A DNA stretch of 64,000 bases from Macquaria australasica (GCA_005408345.1 SEMN01000525.1:248001-312000); one strand, 5' to 3'; counted from the first letter of the stretch, positions 48,911 to 63,004 are shown. The notes: a model not told the origin generated them from the letters alone. Numbers and translations: made by a program.

Positions 48911-51900
48911 ACTGTGTGTGTGTGTGTGTTTGTGTTTGTATTTGAGGTGACTGATTGCGAGGCCACCGGTGTGAACAATTTACAAGGAAGAAAAAGACGA
49001 GGAAGAAAAGAAATAACGTGACTAAAAAGAGCTTCTTTTTTCTGACCATCATAACCTTGTTGTTTCCCCCTCCTATCTCTTTTGCTTTTTTCTGTCTCCT
49101 CCCAACCTCCCTCCCTCTCTGCCGCTCTCTCTCTGGCCAAACTATTTCTGGCTTGAGAAAAGAAAGTGTTTACTCTGCGGCAGAGGCCTTCTGGAATCAC
49201 GCTGTGTTCCCACTGGCTAAACCCACTATTGCCACTCCATGGTTTGCATATTTTCTCTGTATTACAAGACTTTAAAAAAGGACAGAGGGAGATAAAGAGA
49301 GAAAGAAAGAAAGAGAAAAGAGTTAGAGAGCAGCCTCCCCCTCCTATTATACGTGGATTTTCTCTGCCAATGCTGTGCGTGTGTGTGTACATGGAGAGGA
49401 TTCATGTATAAACAGGAACACCAACAGTCGGACAACAAATTCTTCCGAGGCCTGTGGACTCTACACAGCTCACATGGGAGACGCAGTCCCTGTCGTTTCT
49501 ACTGCTACTCACAGCTCGTGTTGAATAACAGGCAACTGCTCATACTGACTGTGGCCTTAGTTTGGCAGATGAATGTGCAGATTGCAATGCAAATTAAAGT
49601 GTGCACTTGTGGATATATGGTTCAGATTGGCAGTTATAGAGTCTGCAGAGCCTGTAAAATGCATGAATCCCTAGGAGTAAAATCTGCATGTTTTTAAATC
49701 AGCAGACAGACTGAAAAGCAAACCAAAAAAAAAAAAGAAAGTACTTTAACTTCAATTTATTGCTTACTATTTTGTTTGTGAGCCACTTTCTCTGTGCACA
49801 TATTTTTGACCTTTTGCTTTTCTGCACCAAGCTTAATCAAGTGGAATGTGAGTGTGGTGGGCTTTACCAATAAAATACAAGAGCTATAAATTATGGTGGG
49901 GACCAAAACAATCTAATGAAAAAAAGAGATGAAGCTAGCTGGCAGACGTATAGAGATAAAGACAGAAAAAAACAGCTTGGAACTGTCTTGCACAGACCGA
50001 CAGGGAGAGGCTTTACTGGAAATGCAAACTGAAAATGACACGTTGGAGGTGGCCGTGTTTAAATGAGCACAACAGTTTCACAATTGGATATCATGGAGTG
50101 GGACAAAATCCACATTAAAACAGCTTTGGAAACAGTTTACAGCTGCTATCACCAAGAGGAAATAACACAGTGTACAGCAGTAATGGACAACTACGGCTTT
50201 TCTGCCAGAAACATTGGCTTCTGAGGACTGTTTGTACTGTTTGAGTAACTTGTCCTTCACTAACCAAAGCTCCCGAAGATGTATAAAACAGAATGCGTTA
50301 ATGACTGTCTGTATTAAAAAATAAGTAGCTCCTTGAATTTTACTGCTCCTTTCTATGACAGAGGTCACATTATGTGTTGAAACCTTTTATTGTCCTTGGT
50401 TTTAAAAATATATTTCAAGCCTCATTAATAGATAAAATCCTCTTTTTCTGGCTAATAAATTGAAAGTCAACGTTACAAATACAAATGTTAAATCTGATGC
50501 CCAGTCAGACAGTGAAAAACTGCTAAACAAAGCCTGACCTGTGTGCCTGCATATGCTCCCAGAGGATAAGGAGGGCACGGCTGCTCATACGGCATGTCAT
50601 GCATTTGAAACAAAAAAATGTCTTTGAAAGGAAAAATGTTGCTAAAATGAAAAAAAGGCTGAATTAGGTCTACTATTAATATATCTGCTCTATCAGTCAG
50701 AATAACTGCAAATTATTAGGGTTCTTTCCCATTCAGAGAAAGCCATTGACTGGCATTCATACTTGCCTAGAGAGTATTTCAAAATAAAAATGCAGTTTGG
50801 AGTGGTTTCAGATCAGTATGCACATTACATTACTCTGCTTCCTATCAGTCACCTGACAGCCACATGATGAAATGGGGGTCTCCACCAGGAAATCCTCCCT
50901 ATAAACATGAAGCCTTACATGTTGTGTTTGCCTGGAACCCTGCTAACAATGCAAAGCTAGGACTTTAAAAAAAAGAGTTGAATTCTCACTGCATACATTG
51001 CATAACAATTGGAGGACACGAGACGGAGACAGCATTAAATGGGCTACAACTCTAAATGAAAGCAGTGTTTTTCTTTAAGGATGAGAGCTCCATGAAAGCC
51101 AGACAGACTGTGTTCTTTGCTCACAAAAGCCCTGAGGCGAGTCCCAGTTTAGAGAGAGAGAGAGACTCTGATACGTTGCCATCCAATTTGGGAAAATATG
51201 TGACAAAAATTAGCCGTCAGTAGATGTAATGCAACTCACAAGTGACTTCAGCTCATGAACACAGGCATTCCTGGATTTATTTGTGTGTGTATATGTTGCA
51301 CAGCACTGCCAAAGAAGGGAATACAGTCTGCAGTGTGTGTTTGTGCATTTGTATTTGCACGGGTTCAGTGGGTAAAAACAGCCACATGATGTTTTGCTGC
51401 TAGTTCCCTTGGCATCCTGACCAGTCAACCCCCCCCCCCAAACACACACACACCACACATCTCCATGCACAAGAGCTTGTCCGTTAGGAATGACGACAAC
51501 TTCAGGAATGCCTCAACGGCCTCCAAACTATTCCATGGTTTTGGCCAACCACTCGCTATACGTCCCACATACAGTATGAGGGCTGTTGAGTAACGTAGAA
51601 AGGTGTGTGATATGCCAAGGGCAGCTCTGTTAAAAGCAAGAGAAGACAGACAAAGTGAGAAAGAGACAGAGGTTGAGTCAGACTGCAGCTGATCGGGCCA
51701 ACAGAGGAGATGCCACAATAGTTCCCATTCAAAGCTGCAAGAAACAGCCACAGTTTCAGAGGCCAAATATTGTCATCAGAGAACATTAGCCAAGGGCTGA
51801 AGCGCTGCCAAGTGGGCAGGCAGAGATCAAATCTGCCTTTGATGGCCAACAGTAACCCCATGCTCCCACCACACGCCCTCTCTGATGTTTTGCGTCTTGG

Positions 51901-53089
51901 GTACTGTACACACAGACATTTCTGTATAAATAAATCCACGTTTGTTAAGCTTTCTAGCTCAAACAGATTTAACACAGTACTGTCCACTGGAGCTGCTTTT
52001 GCATCTGATGCAGTTTCTTTTGTTTAGTCCATCCCTGTATAGTCTGCTGAGATATCATTATTTACATTTTCTAGACATATAAAGAAGGCTATATATAAAA
52101 AATAGAATAAAAGTCTCAAACCCAGCTAGCAGTCCCTAGAGGATGCCATGTTCATCACAGCGCATGATACTGAAGTGTTGGATCGGATGAACAACAGTAA
52201 CTACTTAGCTATTCTTTGCGCTTAGTAAAGGAGGCCAGAATGTAAAGGGACTAAATAGAGGAAAGTCCACAAGATCCTTACAATCGAAATGGTTCATCCT
52301 CTTAGGACCATAAAATTACTCATTTCATGACATTCTAGCCTGAGGGTGGCGCCAGAGGAATGGCTTATACGAAATCAAAAAGTTCATCCTCTGGCGAGCA
52401 AGTCCAAGAAACACTTAGGCCAGATGATGCATGTCAAAATAGCTGTAAGAACCAACCGGTGGACTATTTTACTATGGCAATGGTTTTCATGGCTCCAGAA
52501 AACCAGCATTTGATTCAGGCTTACTCCCTTGATTGGCACATCCCACTAGCTGTAGTGCTGAAGGTGTCCCCGTGGGCAGAAAGAGAGAAATTCTTAAGGG
52601 AAAAAATGTCTACGATCCACAATTCCAACTTTCAAAATGTGCTATTCAAAATAAATGTCCTAGCAGGCTGCTGTAAAGCTGGAGAGACTGGCCCGTCAGG
52701 TGGGAAATTAACTGAATGGATACAAAATAGACTCCTACAGTAGAGCCAGGGCAGCACTCAAGATGGATGTCACATGTTACACTTCATATTGCTGTCATAT
52801 GATGTGCAGCTGCACTAAGATGGTGTCGTGTTTTGGACTTGCTCCTAAAATGTCCAATGTCCTGGCTGAAGAAGATCTACACCTGTGGTTGTACCAGTAG
52901 CTCCCATACATCTGCATAAAGTTAGAGTGAGAGACACAGAAAGGGACTCGTTTGTTTACCTCTCCTACTGTCATCTCATCAGTTACTCCTCTGCTGGAAA
53001 CAGACCAACCGGCTAAATGCTGTCAATCTTCAGCACACGGTTGAGCTCAGTGCACGAATAATACTTTTAAATGTCCCCATATGTAATGA

Positions 53090-53113
53090 CATACACACAC
53101 ACACACACACACA
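53090..53113 (+). repeat. (AC)n microsatellite
   Basis: About eleven AC dinucleotides. Confidence 0.88.
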
Positions 53114-54061
53114 TCCAGAGACAGGCAAGGCAACAATAAACGCATTGTCTGCTACAAATGATAAGGCCAAATGAAAAAAATAATTCAAGACCAAATTGGA
53201 TTTTTGTGTTAGCAGTTCATTTAAAGCTAAGTTTGATACCAACACGTTTGTCTCAAAAATGACAAAAAACAAGTAAGTGTTGAACAGTGTAATCCCTGCT
53301 CAAATTACAGAAATGTAAAGTGGACACATACAGTACAATAGTGAATGGGCTACAAATCATAACACTGATATCTTCCTGCAGTACAAAGAAAACCTCTGCA
53401 TTATTCAGCTCTGTGGATATTCTAATGACTGTGACAGACATGTAGATGGACAAGAATACATAAATTGTGAGATACTAAAATGTTAGTTTCCATAATGATG
53501 ACAAGTGTGGGGTATATTGATTTTGAGTTACAGTAGTGACAGCAATCAGTGAGACTATTGCTTTCACAATGGGGAGGCTAAATGTCAAGTGCTCCAGAGC
53601 CAGGGATGTCGTAATGTAGGTGTACAGTAGCTTAAAGAGCAAAAAGACAGAGAGTGAAACTGAGAATCATATGGTGCAGTAAAACTGCCTTGTCATATTT
53701 TGCCAGAGCCCATTTTTCAGACTCCCTCAGAGGGGCTCAACACATGGATGATGTGGATGATGACTATACTATTACTGCTGCTGCTGCTGCTGCTACGCCA
53801 GTTGTCTGGCAGGAAGACACGTCTGGCCCTGGCTGCCGCTGCCCCCCCCCTCCAGCCCCCCAACCCCTTCCATTCGTTCCAGACTGGAATGCCTATATTT
53901 AGAGTGCTCCTTTCCGCTGTTATGGCTTTTGGATCATTAGCCTCGTTTAACCCTTCTTTACCTCCAGTGAGCTGATTGGTTGAGGGCATGCCCCTCAGGA
54001 GTAACCCCCTCCAAATCCTGACTACACTGCCCCACCTTCCCCTCTCAAATGTTGAGGAGGA

Positions 54062-54092
54062 GTGTGTGTGTGTGTGTGTGTGGGGGGGGGGG
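54062..54092 (+). repeat. (GT)10 followed by G11
   Basis: Ten GT dinucleotides run into eleven G. The homopolymer is prone to sequencing error and could take part in quadruplex formation. Confidence 0.93.
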
Positions 54093-54239
54093 CACGAGTG
54101 GCCGCAAAGAGAAAGTATAGCCACCCAATGGGAGCCTGAGGGTCATGGCTTCTGATGAAGGACAAAACAAAAGATGATGATAATGATGATGTGTGGCTAT
54201 TTTGGGGATCGGTTTCTGGCTTGAATGTTCATTGGCAGC

Positions 54240-54550
54240 ACTCTATCCTCTCATCTAATTCTGTTTGACATGCGTGGGCTGGGCTAAAGGATGGCAACGT
54301 GGATCGGTTAGTGGGTGACCCCCTGACCTTTCCTCTGATGCCACTATTAGACCAAAGTGCCATTTAAGAAATATCCTGCTGGGCAAATGGCCATGAAATT
54401 TATCAGGCACATTCATGCTCTCCATTGGATGAACTGTTTCCATTTTGGACACTCTATGGGCTTTCCTCCACTGCCCTAAACTCTGTATGCAAAATATCAC
54501 CAACTAATGGCCAAATTGCCATTAAACTGTGGACATTCATGGTCGTCAGA
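54240..54550. promoter_or_regulatory. Candidate conserved non-coding element (intronic)
   Basis: Balanced, repeat-free sequence includes CCATGAAATTTATCAGGC, CATTGGATGAACTG and AATGGCCAAATTGCC, set between a TG/poly-G region and AT-rich DNA about 1.4 kb downstream of the ZF3 exon on the gene strand. Conservation is not tested. Confidence 0.3.
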
Positions 54551-55923
54551 GGATGAATCCTATTGAATTTGGAGTTCCTGTAGCCTAGTTGTTTGGTATT
54601 GTATTGTAAAATGTAACAGGTTGACTACCAAAATGTTTGCTGAAGGAAAAGGCAGTCTCAGAGGAAGACTGAACCCTTCTGAATTTGGTGATTTTATGAC
54701 CTCTTTACATTGCACTACTTTAGTATTGTGCCGTGTAATCAATACTGCACGATACAATTGTCTTTTACAGTATATCCCAGTTCCATACTATATACTAACA
54801 CAACACTATACAATACTAAATCTACACTATGTACTGATGTTGATGTTCATGTTGTAATTTGGCAGTTGTCCAAATTTTAAGAAATTACAAATAGCAAGTC
54901 CATTTTACTATATTTATTTGAAATACGTTATTTCATCCATTTTTATCCCAGCTGATAATAACTCCTCCATATTTGTAGTGTGTCACATTATGGGACAATA
55001 TTGTCTATCAACCTCCTACCAGCAGTAGTATGGAAGAACTGTGAGGCAGCTCATGACAGGGTCTAATTATTTTTAATCTGGAGTGATTATCCAGAACGAT
55101 CAATGTAGAGAGAAAATCTGGATAGTAGGTGATCGACAGAGAAATACAGTAAGAGAAACCTCACAAACACACATGCATACATCCAAGATAAACACTGAAT
55201 ACTCCAGCACATACCCTTGCCCCAAGCACACCATCTTCATAAAAAAGTGGTGGAAATTTGAGACAATCCTTTCCCCCTCAAATTAAAGAGTTCATCACCA
55301 GCAGTGAAACTGTTCTGGGCCATCACACATCTGCTAAAGGGGGATTTACTTCTTCCTATTTACATCTTGGCACCTAGATCGTCCTCATCTTCCCATCTCC
55401 ATAGCCGAGCACTGATAAACAACATCGGCCTGCCAAGTTTTCCCGGTTTGTTGATTACTGTTGGGTCTGTCTTGATTTAGGGCGAGTGGGACTAATCCAA
55501 GATGATGTGATCTATCTATCTGTCAATCCATGGCTCCAGTTAGCCAGAGAAAGCTGAATGAGTCTCCACACACCACCACAGCACACACCACACCACAACA
55601 TGCAAATAGATTGGGAGCGTGAATCAGGAGGGACCTGATGATTCAATGTGATCTCAGTGTTTCTCTGCCTGAATTGATCTAATTACAGCACATACTTAGG
55701 TTTTTTTTTTTTTTTTACAAGACATCTGCTACTTTGACTTTTTCACCACTATTTTAAAAAAATTCATCTTGCCAAAATATGCGTATATGAAGAATAAAAT
55801 CAAGCGGAACTTTCAGAACAAATTCAACCATTGCAAACATGTAGATGTAGCAGAGGAGCTCATATCTTTTTGTTTATGTCTATGGTGTCATGACGATATG
55901 TCTGGCTGTACATGTGTTCATAC

Positions 55924-56010
55924 CGGTGTGGATCTGCCGGTGGGCCTCCAGGGATTCCTCTGTCTGGAACTGGGCACCACACTGGTCACAGACTATGGCC
56001 TTCTCACCAG
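55924..56010 (-). CDS. zbtb16: zbtb16 internal exon: zinc finger 3
   Basis: This exon of 87 nt (29 codons, phase 1 at both ends) encodes one complete PLZF finger, CDQCGAQFQTEESLEAHRQIH, preceded by GEKAIV and followed by TG. The acceptor is a pyrimidine-rich tract ending GTTGTCCAG at 56011; the exon starts CT, completing an Ala codon with the exon beyond the window, which fits the family SAGxKA sequence at this join. The donor after CACACCG is GTATGA. In human PLZF, as I recall, finger 3 begins at about residue 461 and reads AKAFVCDQCGAQFSKEDALETH, so this copy is clearly orthologous but more diverged than fingers 4-9. In human leukaemia fusions PLZF retains its first two or three fingers, placing breakpoints in introns on either side of this exon. 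Confidence 0.96.
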
Positions 56011-58379
56011 CTGGACAACGACAAGAGACAAGAGCGCGGACGATTATTACACATTCACACACGTGTACCACATTTGGAAAAGCTGTACGAAATGGAGAGA
56101 AAAATAAATACCATTAAAACAAAATTCACTTGAAACTCTCAACACTGAACAATTTTCTAACTTTATTTTACACTTATACATATCAAATTCTGTCACTGAA
56201 ATTTTAAGGTAAAATGTATCATGATTTGAAGTTAGCGTCATAGTTTAGGCAACAAAAAAACAACAACCAAAAAAACAACAACAAAAAACAAAAACAAAAA
56301 TGCAACTATAACACACTCAGCAGGGTACCCATATTCCAAAATGTATTGCTTTGCAACTTTTAAAAGACAAACAGTGAACTGGGAGTAAGTTTGGATTTAG
56401 GTAGCTACAACAAAATCAAGGAGTGAATCTTTAACACAGATAACTAATAAATCAATAATGAAGAGAACATATTGCAGAGATATCAAAATCGACATAGATG
56501 TTGGCTGATAAGCAACAAGAAATGTCAGTATAGAAATGCAAAAGCCAAAGTTTGTCCACCAGAAAACACTGACAAGTTCACTTTTCAACTTTTGAAATGT
56601 CCTGTCAGAACAAATCTCAGTCACAATTCTTTAAAAAACTAATTCAAGGGATCCTTATCATAAATGTTTTTCAATACTATGTGTTTATGCTGAAAAATGT
56701 ATCCAATTTATTGGCATCAGATACTTTTAAACTGTCAAAAACATCGATACTGAGAGACTTTCTTATCTGTGAATGAATGAATATTGAGTTAAGATCATTT
56801 TAACTATGCTTCATTTTCACAAAGATGTCTTACATATGACCACATCTTTCGCATTCCAATGCACAACCTGTGTGATAATAAGCAAAACGTTGTAATAAGT
56901 TATGAAATAATCCATCACTTATACCAGACCTAAGTTACATCTATGTGATTTGGCAGAGTATTGATATCTGATATGATTCACAACATGGAAATGCTTATGT
57001 TTTTCAGTCTGATACTGTATTATCAGAAGGCTTAGGCTTTCGTTATTTGATCCTCTTTTGTTTTTGAGAATTTAGGTGAATATTTTTCAGTATTTGATTG
57101 ATTAATGGGTGTATTGTAATATGTCATTTTGCCTAAATTTAGCTTTATAATTTCAAGAAACAAACTATCCACCTTCAGATTGGTCAGATTCAGCTCCAAA
57201 TTTATGCAATTTATGCATGAATATGCAAATGATGGCAGGGGGTGTCATCTCCTTCCACATACATGCTTGATGTAGGCTAATTTTCCCAAAAAAAAAAAAA
57301 ATTCTAACAGTAATAATTATAGAGTCCATTATTTGTGACAGTTCAGGTGACACACTCAGTAGGAATGGGGCTTAGTCCACAAGCACTTTATTTTCTAGCT
57401 TTGCTATTCTTCAAGTCTAATTTCTCTAACTTGCAGATCAATAGACAGTCAAAAGTAAACACTCTTTATGCCAATATACACTATAGACCCAAACTAATGT
57501 TTAGTGTGTGCACAAAGTGTATGAGCTTAATATGCAAGGCTGATAACTTCCTGCTTTTGACTCAAAGTCATAAAGTTACTCTTCCTCTTTTGTTGCACCG
57601 CACTCTGCTTCTGTTTATGCAAGTAGATCAAGTATGCAGCACTTGAGCTGTGGTCTGGATTGCCGTGTTCACGTATAGTTTATGAATGTGTACAACCTTG
57701 TACAACAATAAAAGGAGAGACAAGAGCCTGGTATGCACACATACAGGGTGTTGTTGGAGGGCACATCAGATCAGGCCCAGGCAAACGACTTTTTATGGCC
57801 TGGCAACAAGCACTGTACATGCCATACACATCACACATCAAACAGACGCACACGCACGCACAGAACACACACACACATTTAACATCTGGATATTCTGTGT
57901 GTGCAAAATAGGCGTGCATGTGTGCGTGTCTGTTTTCAGTGAAAGCACAGAGCGATCTCTCCCGACCAGACCTTGGTTTGTTCTTGGCACGGCCTCCTGG
58001 GTTACGACACCTCCAGAGAGAGAAAGAGAACACAATGAAAACAGGAAGCCAATTCTTAGATGACAGAAAAAAAAAAGTCAGAGAGAGAGATGGCTTGTGT
58101 GGTTTTGCAACCGCAGTGACATTAGGGAACGGCCTGTACTGTAATAAGCCCTACCAAAAGCAGAAATGACACGGACCGTACATGACAGAGTGTGCCTGCC
58201 AGTAGAGTGCTTATGCAACAAGTTATGCAAAAGATGGTATGCTGCACAAGTGAGCGTGACTAGATCATAAGCAACCTTAACAGCCTGCACATCCTAGATT
58301 TGTCTGTGATATCACACAATTTATTTCCATTTAACAACTTTAGACTAAATAGACAGAGCTGGTGAGCAATGTCCTTTTT

Positions 58380-58740
58380 AATTGGCTGCATATTCAAGAA
58401 GCATAATTTGTAGTGTGAGCGTGTGGCGCGCCAGTGTCAAATGCACAGATGAGCATATGGCCGAATTAGCTGGCGAAAGCAGCCACTTAACCTTTGGAGA
58501 ACAAGACATGTAGTGGAGAAGTAGACAGAAGCCCCCAACACACCAACTGGTGTCCCTCATTTGCATTAATCACATAGTACTTCTTTGCTTCTGATTCATC
58601 ATTGTTGGATCAACTGTAATTATTTTTTTTTGCATGCTATGGTTGCTCTGCTAGCCTGCACTGGACTCCTTCCATCCTATTGATTTGAGCTCATTGATTG
58701 CCCGTGCAGGGACTAACTGGGACAATTTTATGACCATACA
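58380..58740. promoter_or_regulatory. Candidate conserved non-coding element (intronic)
   Basis: Balanced sequence includes GTGTGGCGCGCCAGTG, GCACAGATGAGCATATGG, CCGAATTAGCTGGC, CATTTGCATTAATCAC (octamer-like with a homeodomain core) and CTCATTGATTGCCCG. There are no simple repeats apart from one T run. Conservation is inferred only. Confidence 0.33.
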
Positions 58741-59094
58741 AGTGCATCCCCAACTCCATCATGTGCTACCTATGTGCTCAAAGTAAATACATATTAATGT
58801 TTTACTTCCATCCAACTATTCTTAAGAGAGTTATTTTGTGTTTTTAGCCCATCTACCACATGCACATGTGCATACTTCACATTACTTCTGACCATTTCCT
58901 AAAACATGTTGCAGTGTCTTAGATATAATATGGGGTATTCCTGCGTTCCAGGTAGCTACTGGGCAAAATAAATTTCCATAATCTATGAAAATCAATTTGG
59001 AATCAATTGAAACTGTAAATAAGTAGTCCATCGCAGTGAATATAACGTCACAAGTAAGTTTCATGAAAAGCGAGTTTCAGTTTACAATCTCCCT

Positions 59095-59330
59095 TCCTTC
59101 ATTGCCACCACTGAGGTGCCCCTGAGCAGGGCACTTAACCCCCAGCTGCCCCAGGTGGGCTCCTCAGTGGCCAACAGAACAAACTGTGATAGTACCGGGC
59201 AGCTTCCATGTGTGAATGTGTGTAACTGTGTGAGTGTGTCGCTGTGTGTTCCTGGAAAAGAGCATTCACGCTCACCAAATCTAATCAGGTTACAGAAATG
59301 AATGGAGACCAATGGCTGCCTGGAAGGTAA
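59095..59330 (+). mobile_element. Fish SINE-like repeat plus short dispersed unit
   Basis: GAGGTGCCCCTGAGCAGGGCACTTAACCC-type wording followed by CCAGCTGCCCCAGG and a GT-rich stretch (GTGTGAATGTGTGTAACTG) matches the layout of a short retroposon tail common in teleosts. The segment at 59291-59330 is the third copy of the AATGG-GACCAATGGCTGC unit duplicated at 44.5-44.7 kb. Non-coding. Confidence 0.55.
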
Positions 59331-60284
59331 GAAAAACACACTCACAACTAGGGTTTGCAGTATTGTAAAATATAGGTGATTTGCAGTAATGGCTCTGCCT
59401 CACAGACAGTGGTGCAACACTATAACCAGTCTTCTGGGAGGCCAGGAGGCGTGTGCTAAATGGGCCAGGGATAGGATTTTAGTGCAGGGCATGCCCCTGC
59501 TTGTGGCACAAGGACATAAATTGTCAGGAAATGCCTGCATGGTGCCTTGCTTCAAGGAGAATGGAGTTGTGCGAGGTCACCATGGGGCAAAGGGGGGAGG
59601 AAAAGTGGGAGCACAGGAACCCAGGGTACACACAGCCAGGCAGCCACCCAGCCAGATGCCCGTCACTCTAGTTAGCCAGCTAAGTGCTAACAGGGGGCCC
59701 TGTGCTTGGTAACAGCCGCCATCAGCCATTTTCACTGCCAAATTAAAGTGATAAATCTTGAGGCCCCTTTGATCGCAAGAGGGTGAGCTTGTTAGTTAGG
59801 AAAGACGGGGTAACCAGGACAGAGGAGACACACACTTGACATCAGCTGTTACTCTTGTCACGTGTGTTCTAAATAATAGTTCTCTGTGAACAAAAAAACC
59901 TACACTCTAACCAGGAGCCCATTCAAAATTACACTGTCGAATCTAAAGGCTTTATTGTCAACATCAAAATGAACCTGATCTTTAATTTAATTTAATTTTC
60001 ATTTGCACAAAACAAACATTAAATGGTGGCATTCCCCTTCAGCTCACCTCACCAGGAAAATTTGGAATGAATGAAAACTCAAAAGCTAATGTGAAGTAAA
60101 TAAAAATTAACCATCACAAAATGAAAAAGAGAAACAAAACAAAATCTCTAAGTGGTAGACTTGCCCAGTCTACTCTGTTAGTGGGGACTCCTGTGTCACA
60201 TTGCCACAGATTCAGCCCTTAGCTGACATAATAAAAGTTGCACAACCCATGCTGAGTTAGTGTGTGTGAATGTGTGCATGAGGT

Positions 60285-60304
60285 GGGGGGGGGGGTGGGG
60301 GGGG
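60285..60304 (+). other. G11-T-G8 tract
   Basis: Nineteen G in twenty bases. It has quadruplex potential and is also a likely place for sequencing or assembly error. Confidence 0.8.
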
Positions 60305-60819
60305 TTGATGATCAGGTGCCACATGCCACCGAAGCCGCTTCCCTTTTCGCTTCCCTCTCTGAAATATTGCACAACTGTTGTTGCAGCGAAGTGTGGCTCA
60401 GTTATTTCATAAAGGGCTGTAAAAGAGAACAAGCCAAAGAGGGCTCTCTGCCAATCAAGTAAACTTCCTACAAAGCCTGTGAGCAAAGAGTAATATAACA
60501 GTCTCGTATATACTGTAAAAGTTTAAACTTGATCTGTCTTAACAGGCCCTTCACCCCCCTTTTAAAGAAAACTTTCCTGGTGCCACAGTGCAACTTTTTA
60601 GAAGCACTAAAAGTTAGATCAGCTATTGTTTCTGTTAATGCTAGTTTAAACTGCAGCTGCAAGTGTATGCTAGGTAGTAGAAGGTTCATATCTGGTTCCT
60701 TGGTTTCCTGAAAAGGCAAATTGTGTAATTTTACATAAACTTACGCTAACTAAAGTTAACATAGGCCCTGCTAAGTGCATGGAAATATTAGTATTTAAGT
60801 CGGTCATCAGCTCTGGATC

Positions 60820-60990
60820 TAAACATACAATGCTAAGTCAAGTTTATGTCAAATCTGTGTCATTAAAGTCAAGTCTCAAGTCTACATGTAGAAACATAAG
60901 TCAAGTCAATCACATCATTCACCTTTGTTCAACTTATAAATCTCTTTGTTACTCTGTTGTAAAAGTGCTCTATAAATAAAACTTGTGATT
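60820..60990 (+). mobile_element. Interspersed repeat fragment with AAGTCAAGTCTCAAGTC words
   Basis: AAGTCAAGTCTCAAGTCTAC, CATAAGTCAAGTCAATCAC and the ending GTGCTCTATAAATAAAACTTG resemble tails of fish retroposons. It is short, non-coding and approximate. Confidence 0.4.
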
Positions 60991-61593
60991 ACTGTTGGGT
61001 CTAGTTGACTCTAGGTACTCTAACCACTTCCTTGGCATTATTCAAGAGTGTTTCACTTAAAGTTAACTGCTGTGGGCTTCCCCCAACAGTGGCAACATTT
61101 AGACGTGATGAGGATTGTGGATTAGCCCACTGAGCAGGCCTCACAGGGAACTGTTGGTGCATTCCCTTGCCTGTAATTTCCCCTGACATACTAAGTGCTC
61201 ATTCTCCCATTTTCCTAAATAATGTGGTGGTGTATTGGTGCATTGTCCTATTTGCTATCACGCTCATTCCATGTGTGCATGGGATCTGAGCTGCAAATGC
61301 AAACCATCGTTATATTACGATGCAGGGACGGAGACCATGGAGAAAGTAACCTCAACGCCCATTCGGGAGTTTGTGGGTGTGATAAGTGTGTTTTGGTGCA
61401 ACAGCACACACACCATCACCACACTCACATCATCCAGCTCAGCTATGTGATCTCATAATGCCACCATTCAGAAGCTCTTCTCATTCAAAAGAATATGTCA
61501 GAGACAGAGGAAGGCCCTGTTTGTTTGGGGTGATACTCCTGCTTCTCTGTACCTCCTGTGGAAGACTAAATATTTTTCGTGACTGTATGCCCA

Positions 61594-61620
61594 CACTCAG
61601 ACTTGACACTCAGACTTGAC
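61594..61620 (+). repeat. 13-bp tandem duplication
   Basis: ACTCAGACTTGAC is repeated twice head to tail and followed by ACTTG. Confidence 0.85.
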
Positions 61621-63004
61621 ACTTGTTGTTCCAACCTACTTTCTTTCACAGGTAGTGTATATGCTAAGTTTGCAACAGATGTCCTCCCTTGGGGATCCCA
61701 GTCTAAACAGAATCTTTCATCAAAGACAATCTCAGAATTAAACATAAGAGTTAGAGAGCCTGTCTTTGCTCATAGCGACACACAAAAAGTAGGCCACCAT
61801 GTTGATATGAGAGCTAAACATTTCATCCTGCACGGGAGATAAAGAAAAACCTGTGTTTCTTCTTTAACAACCGCTGGTCATTTCGTAATCTGATGAAGCC
61901 ATCAATCTTTCCATTGCAACACATGCATTAAATGACCTTGTTTTGCCAGCTAAATGTGTGAAATGGTGAAATGGTTTTAAGTGAAAATGTAATGTTAAAA
62001 AACCAGAAAAAGAAGTGAATGTGCAATTTTTTCAGGAAATCAGCAAAGTCATGCAAAGACCTTGTGTTTCCTGCAATATAGTCATCTAAATCAGTCAAAT
62101 GGTCTCACATGCCCACTTGCATGAGATGGCATGACACTATTTAGCATTCATTATACAAAAAAAGCCTGTCTAAGAGCTTCCACATTGAGGAAAGGTTCAA
62201 CAATAGAGCTCGACTGTTCCAAGAGAATAAGCCTGCTGTAATACATGAAATGCCACAATCCATCACACGTAAAAACAACATGGTAAACAAACGGCTCCGG
62301 TGCATATGAATAAAATGCCATCTGTCTTTATGACTACACTGCAGTCAACCTGTGGAATTTACCTGTACTTTCTTATAATAAAATGTATCAATCTAACTTC
62401 AATCATTTGGTGAGAATCAGCTGTTCTTTTGGTCGGAAATGTTGCCACTGAATGTATCAGTAACATTTAGTTTGAGCTAGCAAATTTTGTGCCTTGTGTA
62501 AAAGCTTGGGATCAACCAAGTTAGCTACATGCAAAGTCTGAAAAGGCTCTTTTGCATGTATGAAGTAGGGGTTTCTATCTGGTTTAAAAACCTGTCCCAG
62601 CTAAAATTTCCACACACATTTCCTCTAAAATGCACAGGCCACACTGACCTAAAAAGTTACTTCATTTTACAGGAGTTAGGTCAAACATTAAAAGACTACT
62701 GAGAGAAAGTTGCAGAGGCCTGAAATTCTAATTGGCTGGGTGATTTTTGCACAAAAATGAACCTGTGAAGGTTAACTTGACACGAGAAAGCGTTCTGATT
62801 CCCCCCCCCCACTTTAGTCACTTTAGTTCCTGTGCAGCATTGGTTCTTGCAGGGCAACAGTTTACTGTATGTGCACATATTTCTGCAGGAAGTGGCTGAA
62901 TGATCTGTTCTCAGGAGTCAGGGAGGCTAAATGGGAAATTAAAAAGGCTAATTACAGTGTATCTGTCGATGGCCGACCAATATCACACTCAGTGGTTTTT
63001 AACA

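Larger units (their letters stand above)
46001..55923 (-). other. zbtb16: zbtb16 38-kb intron, distal quarter: no gene seen
   Basis: Relatively GC-richer stretches (46.1-47.5, 48.7-49.5 and 53.7-54.5 kb) alternate with AT-rich DNA. The stretch holds candidate conserved blocks, a fish interspersed repeat at about 47795-48060, and (CAGA)n, (GT)n and poly-G tracts. Longer frames at 46625-47167, 48796-49392 and 52360-52743 have no family match I can name. The intron begins at the GTATGA donor at 55923. Confidence 0.8.

Noticed and set aside
48796..49392. 198-codon minus-strand open frame, the longest in the window
   Set aside because: It runs through simple (CA)n/(GT)n, purine and pyrimidine tracts, shows low-complexity composition and no family resemblance.
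52360..52743. 127-codon plus-strand frame with fairly normal amino acid composition
   Set aside because: I could not relate it to any protein or transposon family. A single frame of this size is expected in 64 kb, and there is no sign of exon borders or conservation.
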